64,000 nt of DNA, taken from assembly GCA_963969395.1 (NCBI GenBank), contig OZ017804.1, positions 3,224,001-3,288,000 of the forward strand, given 5' to 3'. The notes under the pieces were generated by a model, which was not told where the DNA came from, ran no database searches, and saw only the letters and a list, made by a program, of their open reading frames with translations. Shown here one piece after another: positions 49,076 through 60,470 of this stretch. The translations under genes and the position numbers were made by a program. Positions within the stretch are counted from its first letter, which is position 1. Every line of letters starts with the position of its first letter. The DNA is from Pseudoscleropodium purum (lineage: Eukaryota > Streptophyta > Bryopsida > Hypnales > Brachytheciaceae).

Positions 49076-49346
49076 ATTAGAGGATTTTTTCACCCTCGGG
49101 AGGGTTGTGGGTTCCTACATTGAGGAAATAGCCCCGCAAGGGGCTGCGACAGCTCGTTGACATGGTATGGCGACTGCCACGTCTGAAAATAATAATAATA
49201 ATATATTTATTTTTTGTGCATTTCAAGAGTAAGTTTTTTTTAAGTTTTTTTTTGTTGGGAATAGCCATTCCCTAGAACTACAAGGGAGGGTAGTTCCCAA
49301 TGCACCTGCTTGAAGTGGCTCTCCCTAAGCCTAGAAATCCTCTAAT
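49076..49346. mobile_element. Short TIR element (271 bp) in intron 3
   Basis: The left end ATTAGAGGATTTTT and the right end AGAAATCCTCTAAT are inverted repeats of about 14 bp. The outer bases ATTA/TAAT are palindromic, so a TA target duplication is likely but not separable from the terminus. The body is GC-richer than the intron around it (GCCCCGCAAGGGGCTGCG is a small internal hairpin). It ends 113 bp before exon 4. A tRNA-like promoter was looked for and not found. Confidence 0.65.
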
Positions 49347-51619
49347 GCTAACATGTTAAAAAACTGCTTCATTTTGATGATGCTTCAATAATGTAAAATA
49401 AAAAGTTGATTACGACATTCATAAAATTTATTTGAAAACAAAGTTTTATAAAATGTCAGATGTGGACATTCTGCACAAGGAATGGAGGCCAAATCACTTT
49501 TGAAAAAAGATAAATTATTTGGATATGATGGAATGATAGGCATAGATAAACGAAAGTATGGTATTTTACATAATCTTAAAGATAGTGGAATTATTAAATC
49601 TTTTGTCTTGGCATTATGTTTTATAAAAAAACAAAATTTAGATGAAGCAGTTGGATTTATCATCTTTGGAAAACCTTTGTTTCTTCCACATATGACAAAA
49701 CATTTGAAATGGACTAAAATGATACCATCAAGGTATTTATTTATTCTTTCAATTATTAATGTGAATATAATATTATTGTACGAAATCTAATATATGATTT
49801 TTTTAATATTGAAATTTTCAAACTAGTTTCTTTTTATGGTTGTAGTGATAGCAATTTATTTGGAAATGTAATAAAAGTGGGTGAAATAAAAATGGGAAAT
49901 TTGAATACCAAATATGAATTTCCAAATATTAAGTATATGCATTTTGAAATTGATACTGGTACATCAGGAATATATATTCCAAAAGATTTGTGCAAAAAGA
50001 TTCATGACAGGGTAACTATGCAATGCCTACAATTGATCATCTATAAGTTTCATCTTAAATATTTATTAATGGATCCATATCTAATGTGCAATTAAAATCA
50101 ATAAAATATTTTTAAGATGAGCTTAAAAACATGTTGTGAAACATTTTTTTATCAATGAAATTTTTTATTTTTCCAAATAATATTTGCAAAGTCTTATATA
50201 AAAAATTTTAATAATAAAAATTATATTTAATAAATTTATATAAATTTTCTTTGAAGCCCATCCTAAAAAATGAAGTTAGTAAAATTTAATACAATATAGA
50301 CATTGACTTTTACAGTACATTCAACATTGTGTTTTTAAGAGAAGCATATAATTTTTATGAAAACAAAAATAAAATGCATAGTTTTTGTACTTTTCCATTA
50401 TAATAAAATTTGATATAATTCTATTTTCAAAATGAAGTAGAATTTCACTTCTATAATTAATTTTTAACTTGTATTTAACAATTAAATTTTACAATTTGAA
50501 ATTTTGAATCTATTAGAAATGTTGTAATGAAATGTGTGTTCATGTCTTGAATTGTCATCAAATGTTTGACATGCAACAACTAAATGAATTCCAATAGATT
50601 AAAATCATAGGTAGGAAAAAGAAATATCAAGAAGATCCAATGATAAAGCCTGGAAAAACATGTCTAAGATTTCTACCAAAGTATGTTTCTAATAAATATC
50701 TTCTTCCACTTTGTAAACTTCAAGTGAATATAATAAATATAATAAATATATTTAACATTTGAATCAAAATATAAAATAATAAAAGACAAAAGACAAATCA
50801 AATCAATTTGATGTAAACCAGTGGTGCAGATCCTCAGCTAGATTTTGAAATTTTACATATTGGTATTTTTGGCTTGAATGGATTCCATTATTTATCAATA
50901 TGGCCAGATCAATATCTTCGATGGAAGGTATTTTATAAATCTAATGCCTACTATTAAGGTTTTATAGTTTTTGATATTTATATAAACATCTTCTATCATT
51001 GGATATATACTATGATCATAAAGTTGTCTAATAATTCTATGTCTTCAATAAACATTAAAATAATGAATAAAAATTCAAAATTTTCTTACATCAACATTAT
51101 GTGAACTATAATTTATAATCAAATGTTCAATAATATTTTATGAACCTTATACAAAATTAAAATGACTAACTAATAGTTAAACATTTGTAATAATATGTAT
51201 GGGTTGAAAAAAATTAACATTTTTAGCAATTTTTGATTTTGTGGTCATTTTCAGGGTTTAAGTGACAAAAATGGACACTATTTATGTACAAATATCTATG
51301 AGGAAGATCATATTAAGGATTATCCTTATTATTTCGGGCTTTTGGGTGGTAAAATATTATTTGAAGTTTTATTTGTATTTCAAGTATTGACTTTTATTTA
51401 TTTTTAAATGTTTGATCATATTTATAACTAACTCATTTGGAATGATGTTTGCAATAAATAATAGCAGAAGCAATACAAAATACACTTGTTGTCTTTGACT
51501 ATGAAAATGAAATAATTGGGTGGAAGTCAAGTACATGTAATGAAGTACAAAGAGAATTGAGTATCATTGAACAAAGCATGAATCCTCATCCTTATAAAAG
51601 ACCAAAATATAATCCATAG

Positions 51620-53019
51620 TTTTAAGAAAACATTGAGACTTTTATCATATTTAAGGCCAATGCTATAGCTACAAACCTTTAAGATATATTTAGGAGGTTC
51701 CAATCATTTTCCTAAAGCAATATTGAAAAGAACTATATGCCATATAGGAGTTTTTCAATTTTGTAAGCAAATTTTCTATAAATTTAAAAAATTGCAATTG
51801 AGTCTATCTTTTATTTAGGAATTCCATCAAAAGCGTAGAAAAAATAGAATCTACAATAGAGAAGTTTTCCACCTACAAAATAATTGCAAACTTGGTTTAT
51901 ATGCTACATTGGTTCAAAGATGACATCCAACTGTTGAATTATATCAATTTGACTGATCACCACATTTCTATCTCTATTTGGATTTGATCCAAAAAAATAT
52001 TTTTTATTCCAATTTACATCTGTAATTCTAGCCCTGTAAAAAAGAATGACCATTTCTACATAGTTTCAAATATTGTAGTCAAGAAGTCGTCAAAAATCTT
52101 CTCATGAAGAATAAAATTCCTTCTAGGGATTGTAGAGATAATAAAAATCTTAAGTACACCTACGAAGTTTTCATGAAGATAAGGTAACTACACCTAATTT
52201 CAACTGCTTTCTAAAATCACTCAGCATGAAATGTACTTCTACTATTCGTAAGAGTCTATGATCAGTTTTAAAAACACCTATTTTCAGCACTTTCAAAATT
52301 TGTAGTTTATTCATACGGTGTTTAAAAAAATGCATTCTAAGAGAATCTAGAATCTCCGTTTTGACTACCAACAAGATCCTACCAAAAAAAATTGGTATAA
52401 TAGTAGGAACCATGTTGAATTGTTTATATGTGCAATTTTAGGTGTATAGTAGAAGAACCTATTTCAAATTGCATAGGCTGACTTACCATGGACAATAATT
52501 AGATGCACTATTCATTGAAAAAGGTTCTTTGTTTATACCTTCTTGTTCATTCATCTCTCTTCCCTCTTGGCTTAGGGAGAAGTGCCAAAGCTAACCAAAA
52601 TAGGTGAGTCTATGAAACTGGACTCGGTCTAAGTGAAAAATCTACTATTAAGTTTAAAAATTAAGTGAAAAATCTACAATTTGAACAAGATAATGAAAGT
52701 TCAGTACGTGGATGGGCTAGAAGAGCTACTCACAGGATTCAAAACGTATCAGTTCATAGGCACTTTGATAGATAGCGCTCCCCAGCTTCATCTGCATCCT
52801 GATACAATTGGTGAAGGGCGATCCATTTTGTCAATTGAAATTTATTAGAGACCCAAAGACTCGACGTTTAAGTGTGTCTAGGTCCGACATTGATAGAGAG
52901 TCTGCAAACATAGCCACGTACACTCTGCTTAATTAGCCATATGAAAGTAAAATTGTGAAGGAGAATTCAAGAAATTTCTTCATAATGTAATTGGAAAATC
53001 AATCTGGAAAACCACAACC
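51620..53019. other. Intergenic DNA between protease and PORR relic
   Basis: No gene recognised. The composition shifts to more balanced from about 52700. Confidence 0.4.
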
Positions 53020-53600
53020 GACTTACCAGGTCCAAGTTCTTGCTTTTTTCCTTGAGTTCTTCTCTTGGGCTTCATCTCACGAGCTCCAATTTATCACCTT
53101 CAACATCAAGAAGATCCTTGCTCTCTCTCTTTCACCCAAAAATACATTGGATACTCGGACACAAAGCTTTTCCTGAAATCAGCTGGCAGACCTCGATCTC
53201 GCCCTCGATGTACAATCTTTGACAACGCAAGCGTTTTGTCACTTGACATCAGAGGAAGCTTCCGCAGCTTGATGACGACCTCGGCGTCCATCCCCATCTG
53301 TATTGCTAATTCTTCATCAAAAACTGCTTCAATTCTGCCTTGGGTGTGAATTGAAACCAAGGAAACTGGCCGAATTCCGCAGTCTCGGGGACTCGAAACA
53401 CAGACGGATGCCGTTTCAAGAATAAGACAAGGCGTCCATCGCCCTTGAATCCTATGTCGTCCTTGCGCTTCCGTAGCTCCAGGCAGCAGAGTCATGCATC
53501 GGCTTGGCTCGGCCCCAAGATGGTCCTTGAATCCCAAAACGATTCTAAGCTTCTTTTGCATGCTTTGGTATTTCCACTTCAATTTGTCAAACTTGATTTT
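53020..53600 (-). pseudogene. PORR-domain (plant organelle RNA recognition) pseudogene
   Basis: PORR proteins bind group II introns and other RNAs in plastids and mitochondria. On the minus strand the domain can be followed across frames: LELRKRKDDIGFKGDG, RLVLFLKRHPSVFRVPE, PWFQFTPKAELKQF, then in the frame running to 53106 EEVVIKLRKLPLMSS-like text (seen as AEVVIKLRKLPLMSSDKTLA), LSKIVHRGRDRGLPADF, RKSFVSEYPMYFWVKE, then in another frame DVEGDKLELVR followed by TGA. At least three frame changes and one stop are needed, so the copy is dead although some segments are well preserved. The N-terminal part is not recognised. It is GC-richer than its surroundings, as in functional genes of this window. 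Confidence 0.8.
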
Positions 53601-54595
53601 TTTTAATTTTTAATTTATTGAACTCCATCCATAAATCCTCTGAAGTCTTTGTAGGAAGAGGTGATGCAGCAATTGGGCATGGATGAGCGTCTTGCACGGC
53701 CTAAAAATCTCATTATGGATAGTCTACCTGTGTGATCCAATGGATCTTAGATGACTCCGAGAGTGATTTGGCTTGTCCTTACCGAGAGCTCACATGTTTA
53801 AGCTTTCACGATTGTTTTTTCAAGCAGCGATAAATGAGTCTGTCGGACAATTTCTAGACCCTTGCCGTGAGTCCTCTTTGGTGGTTTATGTTCAAAATGG
53901 GTAACACAATCACCGCGAATGCTTGGCATCTGAAATTATGCGATGTGGGATCTCTTGAACTGGCAAGCTAATGAAGCCAATTGAAGAACTTCAACGCTGA
54001 CAAATCAAACGCGATGTTGAGAAGGCGGTCAAGCTAACGAAGGGTCTAATTTCGCGACGACAAACAATGCCTCTGCAAGTGAACAACGATCGTTGTTGGT
54101 GACCCCTTCGATCATCAAGCTTAACGAAATACTCATTTCCACATTTCTTGGCTGGAAATGCACATGACTATTCTGGAGTAGGTCACTGCGTTGAACATCA
54201 ACAATCTGTAGCAAATCACTGCCAATGGTTCTCATGCAAACTCATTTTGAACAAGGGTTGCGCATCTTGAAAGCCTAGGAACTTGACGAACCGCATGTTT
54301 CTGAGTTGCAATTTGAAAAAACCACAAGTCTGGAAGTTGCAAACACCGTTCATCGCCACGTGAGATACGGTGATCTCGTTATTCTGAAGGCCAGGGTGAT
54401 CTCATCATATGCATGGCCTTCACCTTGGCTGTTCATTGAGCATCACATCTTTGATATGCGCGTCATGCATTTCAATTCCAGTGGACTTTGATGGTGATCT
54501 AGCATGCACCTATTTGTGCTTCCACAGTCTGCGGTACGTACTTGCTGAAGTGCACGGAATCATGCCTCTGTCCAATCTATGAATGTATCCAATTT
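53601..54595. other. GC-richer relic sequence with a block duplicated downstream
   Basis: No gene recognised. About 53815-54035 is repeated, diverged, at about 58024-58265 (shared words: GGGTAAC, CTTGGCATCTGAAATTA/CTTAGCATCTGAAATTA, CTCTTGAACTGGCAAG, AATGAAGC, GAAGAACTTCAACGCT, GCGATGTTGAGA). This suggests a segmental duplication that also involved the F-box region. Confidence 0.5.
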
Positions 54596-54699
54596 GTCAC
54601 AAGTTGAGATTAGTGAAGATTGTCACAAGTTGAGATTAGTGAAGATTGTCGCAAGTTGAGATTAGTGAAGATTGTCGCAAGTTGAGATAGGTGAAGACT
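54596..54699. repeat. 26-bp tandem repeat, 4 units
   Basis: Units start at 54596, 54622, 54648 and 54674, exactly 26 bp apart; the core is GTCACAAGTTGAGATTAG followed by TGAAGATT, with A/G change in the third and fourth units. It lies about 470-570 bp upstream of the F-box start codon. Related, more diverged units occur at about 57525-57560 and 59480-59555. Confidence 0.9.
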
Positions 54700-55165
54700 T
54701 TTCTTTTTAAAATAAATTTAGATTTTTCTTTTTAAAATTTTTCTTTGTGTTTGGAACCATCAATTCAAGTGAAGTACAAGTTATACTAGTTACACTATCG
54801 GTTTTAAAAATAAACAAGAATTTTTTCTTATTAAAATGGGTTCCCCAAAAGAAAACCACTCTTCTTTGTTGCATATGAAGTATACTTTTGAGTGTCTTTA
54901 TGTTTGTTATGTTGCAAAAGTGATACACTAAGTTTACATTCATTGTGAGCATCTTTAGATTTTTGAGCTATTATTCAATATCACCTCTAAATTGCATTGC
55001 AAATTCATCACTTAAATTCCAAAGCATAGGTAAGTATTTGATTGGTGTTTGGCAATTTTTGCTTTCTTTGTTTGTTTGCAATGTATTAGGTAGATTAATT
55101 GGAATCCATGTCTTTTCACTTGATACATTCAATTCAACTAATGCAAGGATCTATGAGGTTTAGGC

Positions 55166-56583
55166 ATGTCTAGGTTGAAGATCCCAATCATGGCCTTGGA
55201 GCCTAGTCTTTGGGGAACTTTGCCCAAAGAGCTCTTGGACCTTGTGTTTGCTCATCTTCCTGGAGTTGGAATTGGTCAACTTCGAGTTCTTTCAAAGGAA
55301 TGGAAGAAGAATGTGGATTGTAAAGACTCAAAGTTCAGTCAAGTCTTTGATACAAGAACTCATCTCAACATGTTTGGTCTTCTACTTTGGAGAAATTTTT
55401 GGAAGTTCGGATACAACTATGATGTGCTAACAAATAAATGTCATTTTTATGAAATGGATGGAGTACTTTACAAGGTTGAAACCTTGGATGGAGTAGATGG
55501 GGGACTAGTGTGCTTTGTTTCATCATGGCTATGGCATGATAACAAACCTAAAGTTTGCTATGTGATGAATCCTTTAACAAAACAAAAGATGCATCTCCCT
55601 TTGTTGATGTGTATGGGGGCCCGAAAATCCAATACTTAACCAACAATAGTAAGGATGGTGAAGCTTACTATGGACATGAAAACCAAGAATTATAAAATTT
55701 TTGTTTTGACTTCCATAATACCTAGTGGAGGAGGTTTCTTTGCCCAAGTCTATCACTCCCAAATCAAAAAGTGGATGGTTGTGGAAGCAACACATGGTCA
55801 CATCATTAGGAGGAATTATTTAGATAGTTGAAATTGGAAGGGGGACATTCTATTTGACTACGACCTTTGTGTGTACAATTGTGAAGATGGAACACTACAA
55901 TATATCTCTAGAATTGATATTGCACTAGGATTCGATGTAAAAGCAAGTTGTTCTTTCTTCATAAAAGACCATCTATTTGTGTTGCACAAAGAGGCATCTC
56001 TAGGCCTTGTGGATCTATTGGAGGATGGTGAGAGTACACTACCAAAGTATTGCATATCTGAGTTTCATCTCCCAAAGAAGGCAACCACTTGCAGGGTTGA
56101 CAAATCAGTACGTCCGCCCCAAAATAGCGCCCGGACGTCTGTCCTCACGGACGCCAGCGGATGCATCGTCCCTCCCGCCGTTGGAAGGCGGACGGGCGGG
56201 GTGGGCAGGGGTGGACGGGGCAGTCTTGGCGGACGCTGCGTCCGTCAGGACCGCGAATTTCAACGGAAGCTGCGGACACAACATCTGCGTCCGGACGTCC
56301 CGGACGTCTGACCGTCCTGTCAACCCTGACCACTTGGGTGAAATTGAAAGTGAACAATTGTAGCTTTTATAAGAGCTTCCTTAGAAAACCACCTAGTATT
56401 ATTGATTTGAGACTTATGGGTTGCCAAGGGTTTTTACTTGTATATGGTGTTGGTTGTAAGCTTGCTTGGCTCTACAATTTGTCAACTTATGAGTGGCACA
56501 ACCTTCCAACCTTTGATCGAGCCTTTCAGAAGTTTGAGGACCCTAAAATGATGTGCACAATTAGTTGGAGTTCTATGGCTTAG
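55166..56583 (+). pseudogene. F-box protein gene, disrupted by stops and a hAT MITE
   Basis: F-box proteins select substrates for SCF ubiquitin ligases. From the ATG at 55166 the first 157 residues are open: an F-box at about residues 11-53 (LWGTLPKELLDLVFAHLPG, then LRVLSKEWKKNV), followed by a MNPLTKQKMHLPLL segment typical of plant F-box C-terminal repeats. A TAA at about 55637 replaces the Leu codon seen in the paralogue (NT-stop-PTIV against NTLVIV); a TGA follows at about 55828. Downstream, frames continue with VYNCEDGTLQYISRIDIALG, DHLFVLHKEASLGLVDLL and, after the MITE at 56092-56328, WVKLKV and SIIDLRLMGCQGFLL, ending at 56583. The insert plus its 8-bp duplication shifts the frame by two. 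A truncated product with an intact F-box but no substrate-binding part could still be made. Confidence 0.8.
56092..56328. mobile_element. hAT-type MITE, 237 bp, GC-rich
   Basis: Begins CAGGGTTGACA and ends TGTCAACCCTG, a perfect 11-bp terminal inverted repeat starting with CAGGG as in many hAT elements. The sequence ACCACTTG flanks it on both sides (56084-56091 and 56329-56336), a perfect 8-bp target duplication, which is the hAT hallmark. The F-box paralogue at about 60187 reads ACTACTTGGGTGAAATTGG without the insert, the empty site. The interior is much richer in GC than the host and repeats the palindromic word GGACGTC near both ends, likely subterminal repeats. It has no transposase and would need one in trans. 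Confidence 0.95.
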
Positions 56584-56699
56584 GACAAATGATTAATATT
56601 TTGACCTTGATACATTTGGTCCCTCATTTCTTGCTACTTGTAATTTGAAGTAGATAGGTGCAAAGAACTCTACTTTGTACTATTGTTCTTATGTATAAA

Positions 56700-57010
56700 G
56701 AAAGATTAATTTGAAACTTTGCCTCAAGAGTTTTAACTTAAAGAAGAGCAAGTAAATTGTAGACTTTTGAATCATTCTTGAAGAAATATCTCAATGCTTT
56801 AGGCAAAAATTCTTTTTGTGCAACATCTCAAGTTCATCTCATCTCATTTGAGAGATAGTAGAAGCTTGATAAAAAAAATTAAAAAAAAGGCAAGCCTTGG
56901 CCAATCACAAAGTGCCATGAATGCTTTCTACAATGAATGTTTGGGCTTTGAGTCTTATTTTAATGCAATCTACAAGGGAATTTCCTACAATTCTTGTTGA
57001 ATGTTTTGCA
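56700..57010 (+). repeat. Downstream part of the F-box duplication unit, copy 1
   Basis: Matches about 60550-60870: CTTTGCCTCA, AAGAGCAA, CTTGAAGAAATATCTCAAT/CTTGAGGAGTTGTCTCAAT, CAACATCTCAAGTTCATC/CAACATCTTGAGATCATC, CTTGGCCAATCACAAAGTGCC and TTGCATTAATCAACAAT. It shows the duplication extends past the F-box coding region. Confidence 0.7.
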
Positions 57011-59569
57011 TTAATCAACAATATTTCAAAATAGTTAATACAATGTCTTTATGTTGTATGTCTTATAAATGTTTTTCTTTATATTGATTATGGTTAAATA
57101 AATTCATGTTATGGGATGGATTCCCTAGTTCTTCAATTTTTTGAGCACATTTAATCCAAACCATGCCACTAATTGATTTGAAATGATACTCTTGATATTC
57201 TTTATCATTCTCAAGTGGTCATTTCTTTCTGATGAATGCAATAGTTTGTTTGTGCAATTGTGGTTGAATGTTCAAACATTCAAACACCATTTTATAGATA
57301 TCAAATGGAAGCTGGAGCAATTGCTTGCTTGGTTGCAATTACAAAATCTTGTACTGAAGTACCTAAAGATACTCATTGGTTTCAGGTTGTGAAGGTAAAC
57401 TCAATGTATTAATTCTAAAAGATGACGAATCTTATGAGTGCACTTAAAAATCTTTAAAACCATGATTTGTGCATGGATTCACCCAACTAACTACTATAGG
57501 TTTGCAAAGTGTCTTACATAAGTGAAGACCATCACTTGAGATAAGTGAACATTGTCGCAAATTGTCATTATATTGCTTTTCTTTTTTTGGTGCATGAAGA
57601 GTTATTAAAATTGTCAAGTATGGATGATTGATCGAGGTTTGTGGACAAGATACTTGAAGTGGTACTAGTGAATCAGCAACCTGAATTAGTTCAAAAGTTG
57701 TCTATGATCCTAGGTTTTAGTCAAGAATACAAGCCAAAAGAGTATGAGTCTATGTAAGTAATTGACTTGGAATAATGACACTATAAATTGAACTTATGTC
57801 TAGAGCAATATTGTGTTTGTGATGGCAATTGTGACATTGACATTGAAGTTACTTAGATTCGTGCAAAATTTAGAAGAAGTTTGGCCGGTCTCATTAAGAA
57901 ACCTATGGAAATAGCTTTTGCTTTCACATGTATTATTCTAAAGTCCATTTCTTGTACTTGTTTTCATTATATCTTGTACCACTTTCCATGTGAGGGTTGA
58001 TCACTTTGCCCTTTGTTTACTCATTTGTTTAATTTTTCAAGATTTCTTTTTGAAGCAGGGATATAACTTGTGAGGTTGTGACAATTTCCTCGACCCTTAA
58101 ATTACTCTTTGCTGGATTATGTTTAGAATGGGTAACCTAATCACCTCCAGTGCTTAGCATCTGAAATTAAGCGATGCAAGAGCTCTTGAACTGGCAAGAT
58201 AATGAAGCAAACTGAAGAACTTCAACGCTATCAAAAGCGATGTTGAGAGCTCTGGGTCCAATCTGTTGATGTAAGGTAAAACAGCCCATTACGGACCTTT
58301 TACCCATTACGGACTCTTAAGAATGACCCCATTATGGTTTTCTTTAAGCGATTGAGATTTGGGCCATATTCAAAGTTTTAGCTAACTGGAATGGAGTGAT
58401 TAGTGACTACAATAGAAACTTTCCGATTTTTAGTGTTAGTTCATTGTAGGAAGTGCTTTTACAGGTCGTCTACGTTAGAAAATATTGTGACCGCCATAGG
58501 TGAGTAAGATGAGCATTATGGATCAGTTTTGGTTGCTCTTGGAGTAGTCTAAAGACTCTTTTAGGCCGTGATGTGCTAAACACTTTAGAAATTCATAACA
58601 AATTCACAATTTGTCAAAAAAAATATAGTTTCAAATGCTCTCACTATTTCTATCACTTGACTACCTCTAGAAAAAAAGTAGAAAATTTCAAAAATGACAA
58701 GAGGGCAAACCCCCCATTTGGTCTGGAATAGGCTATTTTACTATAGGTAGGGTGTTCTAAATGCAACCCAACTCAAAAAGCAACCTCTAACATAGAGGTA
58801 CATTTTGCTTTCCTTAATGTACCAGAAGTGTACATTTCAAGTGAGACCACTAGTTTTCAACTTAAAAAATTTGTAAGTAATTCCAAAGAGACTCAAAAAA
58901 TATGAAACAACTTGTGCTAGATGCCAACTTCTTATTTCTTCCCATGAAAATTTATTGAAAATTATTTCAAGGAGTATAGCTTCCCCCAAATGCAATCAAC
59001 TCTTAAGAGATCGCTTTAAGAGTACACTACCTTATCTCCAAAGTGGTCACTCAAACACCATCTCATAGTTGTCAAGCTGGAATTGGGAAGGCCCAAGTGC
59101 AGCAATTGCTTATCTAGTTGCAATTATAAAATCATGTGCAGAAGTATCTAAAGATGCTCATTGGCTTTAGCTTATGAAAGTAAACTCATTGTATTAATTC
59201 TAAAAGATGACAAATATTATGAGTTCACTTAAAAGCATTTACATCATGAATTGTGCATGGATTCATTAAACTAGCTAGGTTTAAAGTATATTTTGTTAAA
59301 ATGGAGATATTCTTCCACCATTTTTTAGGATTGGTATAGATTTTAGACTACATAGTTTTCCAAAAATACTAGGACAAGTTTACATTTTAGACCACTTAGT
59401 CTAAACCAAAAGTGTCAAGTTTGTGGAATAGTGCCATTTTAACAAAATTTCCATTGGTTGCAAAATGTCTTACATAAGTGAAGACCATCACTTGAGATAA
59501 GTGAAGATTGTCACTTGAGGTAAGTGAAGACTTTCAATTAAGGTAAATAGAGACCATTTCCTTATTTTT
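57011..59569. other. Spacer between F-box copies with duplicated blocks
   Basis: No intact gene recognised. About 57285-57570 and 59065-59480 are diverged copies (GCAATTGCTT(A/G), GTTGCAATTA, CTAAAGATACTCATTGG/CTAAAGATGCTCATTGG, GTAAACTCAATGTATTAATTC, TAAAAGATGAC, TTGTGCATGGATTCA, CATAAGTGAAGACCATCAC). About 58024-58265 repeats 53815-54035. Confidence 0.55.
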
Positions 59570-60470
59570 ATTTTTGGATGGAGTTGATGGAGGACTAGTG
59601 TAAATGTCTCAAAACAAAAAAGGCATGCTAACAAGCCTTGGATCAGTGACAACCCTTGGATCTTAATTAAGATGAATCCTTTAACAAAACAAAAGAAGCA
59701 ACTCCTTCCTTTGCTATGTATGGAGACTAAAAATTTCAACACTTTGGTGATAGTGGTAAGAATGGCAAAGGTCTTTGTAGACAAGGAAACCAAAGATTAT
59801 AAAGTTTTTGTTGTGGACTCCGTTGCAATGGTGGTGGAGGTTTCTTGGCCCAAGTCTATGACTCCCACATTAAAGAATAGACAATTGTAGAAGCAACACA
59901 AGGTCACATTATAGGGTGGGGTTCTATTCCTTCAAGGTTTAGATTTTCAATTGCCCCTAGCCTTTGCATGTACAACTAAGTAGTTCAAATATTGTAGGAT
60001 TTCAATAAACCAATATTGTACAAAGACTCAAGGTACTAGATCTAGGTTGTTCTATACTCCTTGAAGACCATTTGTTTGTGTTGCACAAAGAAGCATTGCT
60101 AGGCCCTACAAATAAATGTATTGGAAGATGGCAAGAATATGCTACTAAAGTATTACATATCCAAGTTTCATCTTCTAGAGAAGACAACTACTTGGGTGAA
60201 ATTGGAAGTGCATACTGCATAGTTGTGATCCTTGCAATTGCTTAGTCCATAATATGTCATGCAATGTTATCAAGCTACAATTTTGGAGTTGAAATGGATT
60301 TTTACTTGTATATGGTGATTATTCTCAAAGTTTTTGGCTATATAATTTGTCAACTTGTGAGTGGCGCACCATTCTAGATTTTGGAAAGCTTTTATTCCCA
60401 GAATGATGTATACAATTAGTTGGAGTGCTATTGCTCAAAGCAAATGAGCAATATTAAGGTAATGATACAT
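59570..60470 (+). pseudogene. Truncated F-box paralogue (no F-box region)
   Basis: Matches the second half of the gene at 55166-56583: MNPLTKQKKQ (59672), NFNTLVIVVRMAKVF (59735-59780), GHIIG-like text at about 59904, DHLFVLHKEALLGP (about 60066), the empty hAT site at about 60187 and GEWRTIL-like text near 60360. It carries stops and small indels and the N-terminal F-box is absent, so it is not functional. It serves as the reference for the pre-insertion sequence of copy 1. Confidence 0.75.

Larger units (their letters stand above)
42856..51619 (+). pseudogene. Nucellin-like pepsin-type (A1) aspartic protease gene, 9 exons, one in-frame TGA
   Basis: Exons by GT-AG sites and phase: 42856-43124, 43341-43473, 46208-46434, 49460-49732, 49846-50011, 50598-50680, 50822-50927, 51255-51348, 51465-51619; total 1506 nt, an exact multiple of three (501 residues counting the stop codon). 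A1 proteases cleave proteins with two Asp residues; plant nucellin-like members are secreted or membrane-bound. Seen: an N-terminal hydrophobic segment (residues 1-18), GYYIKMTIG, first active site IDSGSSFMW (D112), GPHGLYNPHNG, LNLGCGHSAQG, DGMIGID, GIIKSFVLALC, second active site IDTGTS (D337) and the family-typical end LVVFDYENEIIGWKSSTC. The one lesion is TGA at 46319-46321 (residue 172), in NEF-stop-KLEIIYED where relatives have Cys before a Y/L-EIxYxD run. The flap after it (YEDNFYILN) lacks the usual DGS/G residues and several family cysteines are missing. Introns 2 and 3 (2.7 and 3.0 kb) hold repeats. The ATG at 42856 is the first in frame; an upstream exon is possible. Confidence 0.8.

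Noticed and set aside
49076..49346. tRNA-derived SINE in intron 3 of the protease gene
   Set aside because: No convincing A and B boxes in the right order or A-rich tail; the inverted ATTAGAGGATTT ends favour a TIR element.
53106..53582. A single intact 158-codon gene on the minus strand
   Set aside because: Only part of that frame fits the PORR domain; the middle of the domain is in another frame, so the long frame is accidental in its first half.
56105..56357. Several open frames across the GC-rich insert in the F-box gene
   Set aside because: They read through the non-coding hAT MITE; GC-rich sequence has few stops. No protein family fits.
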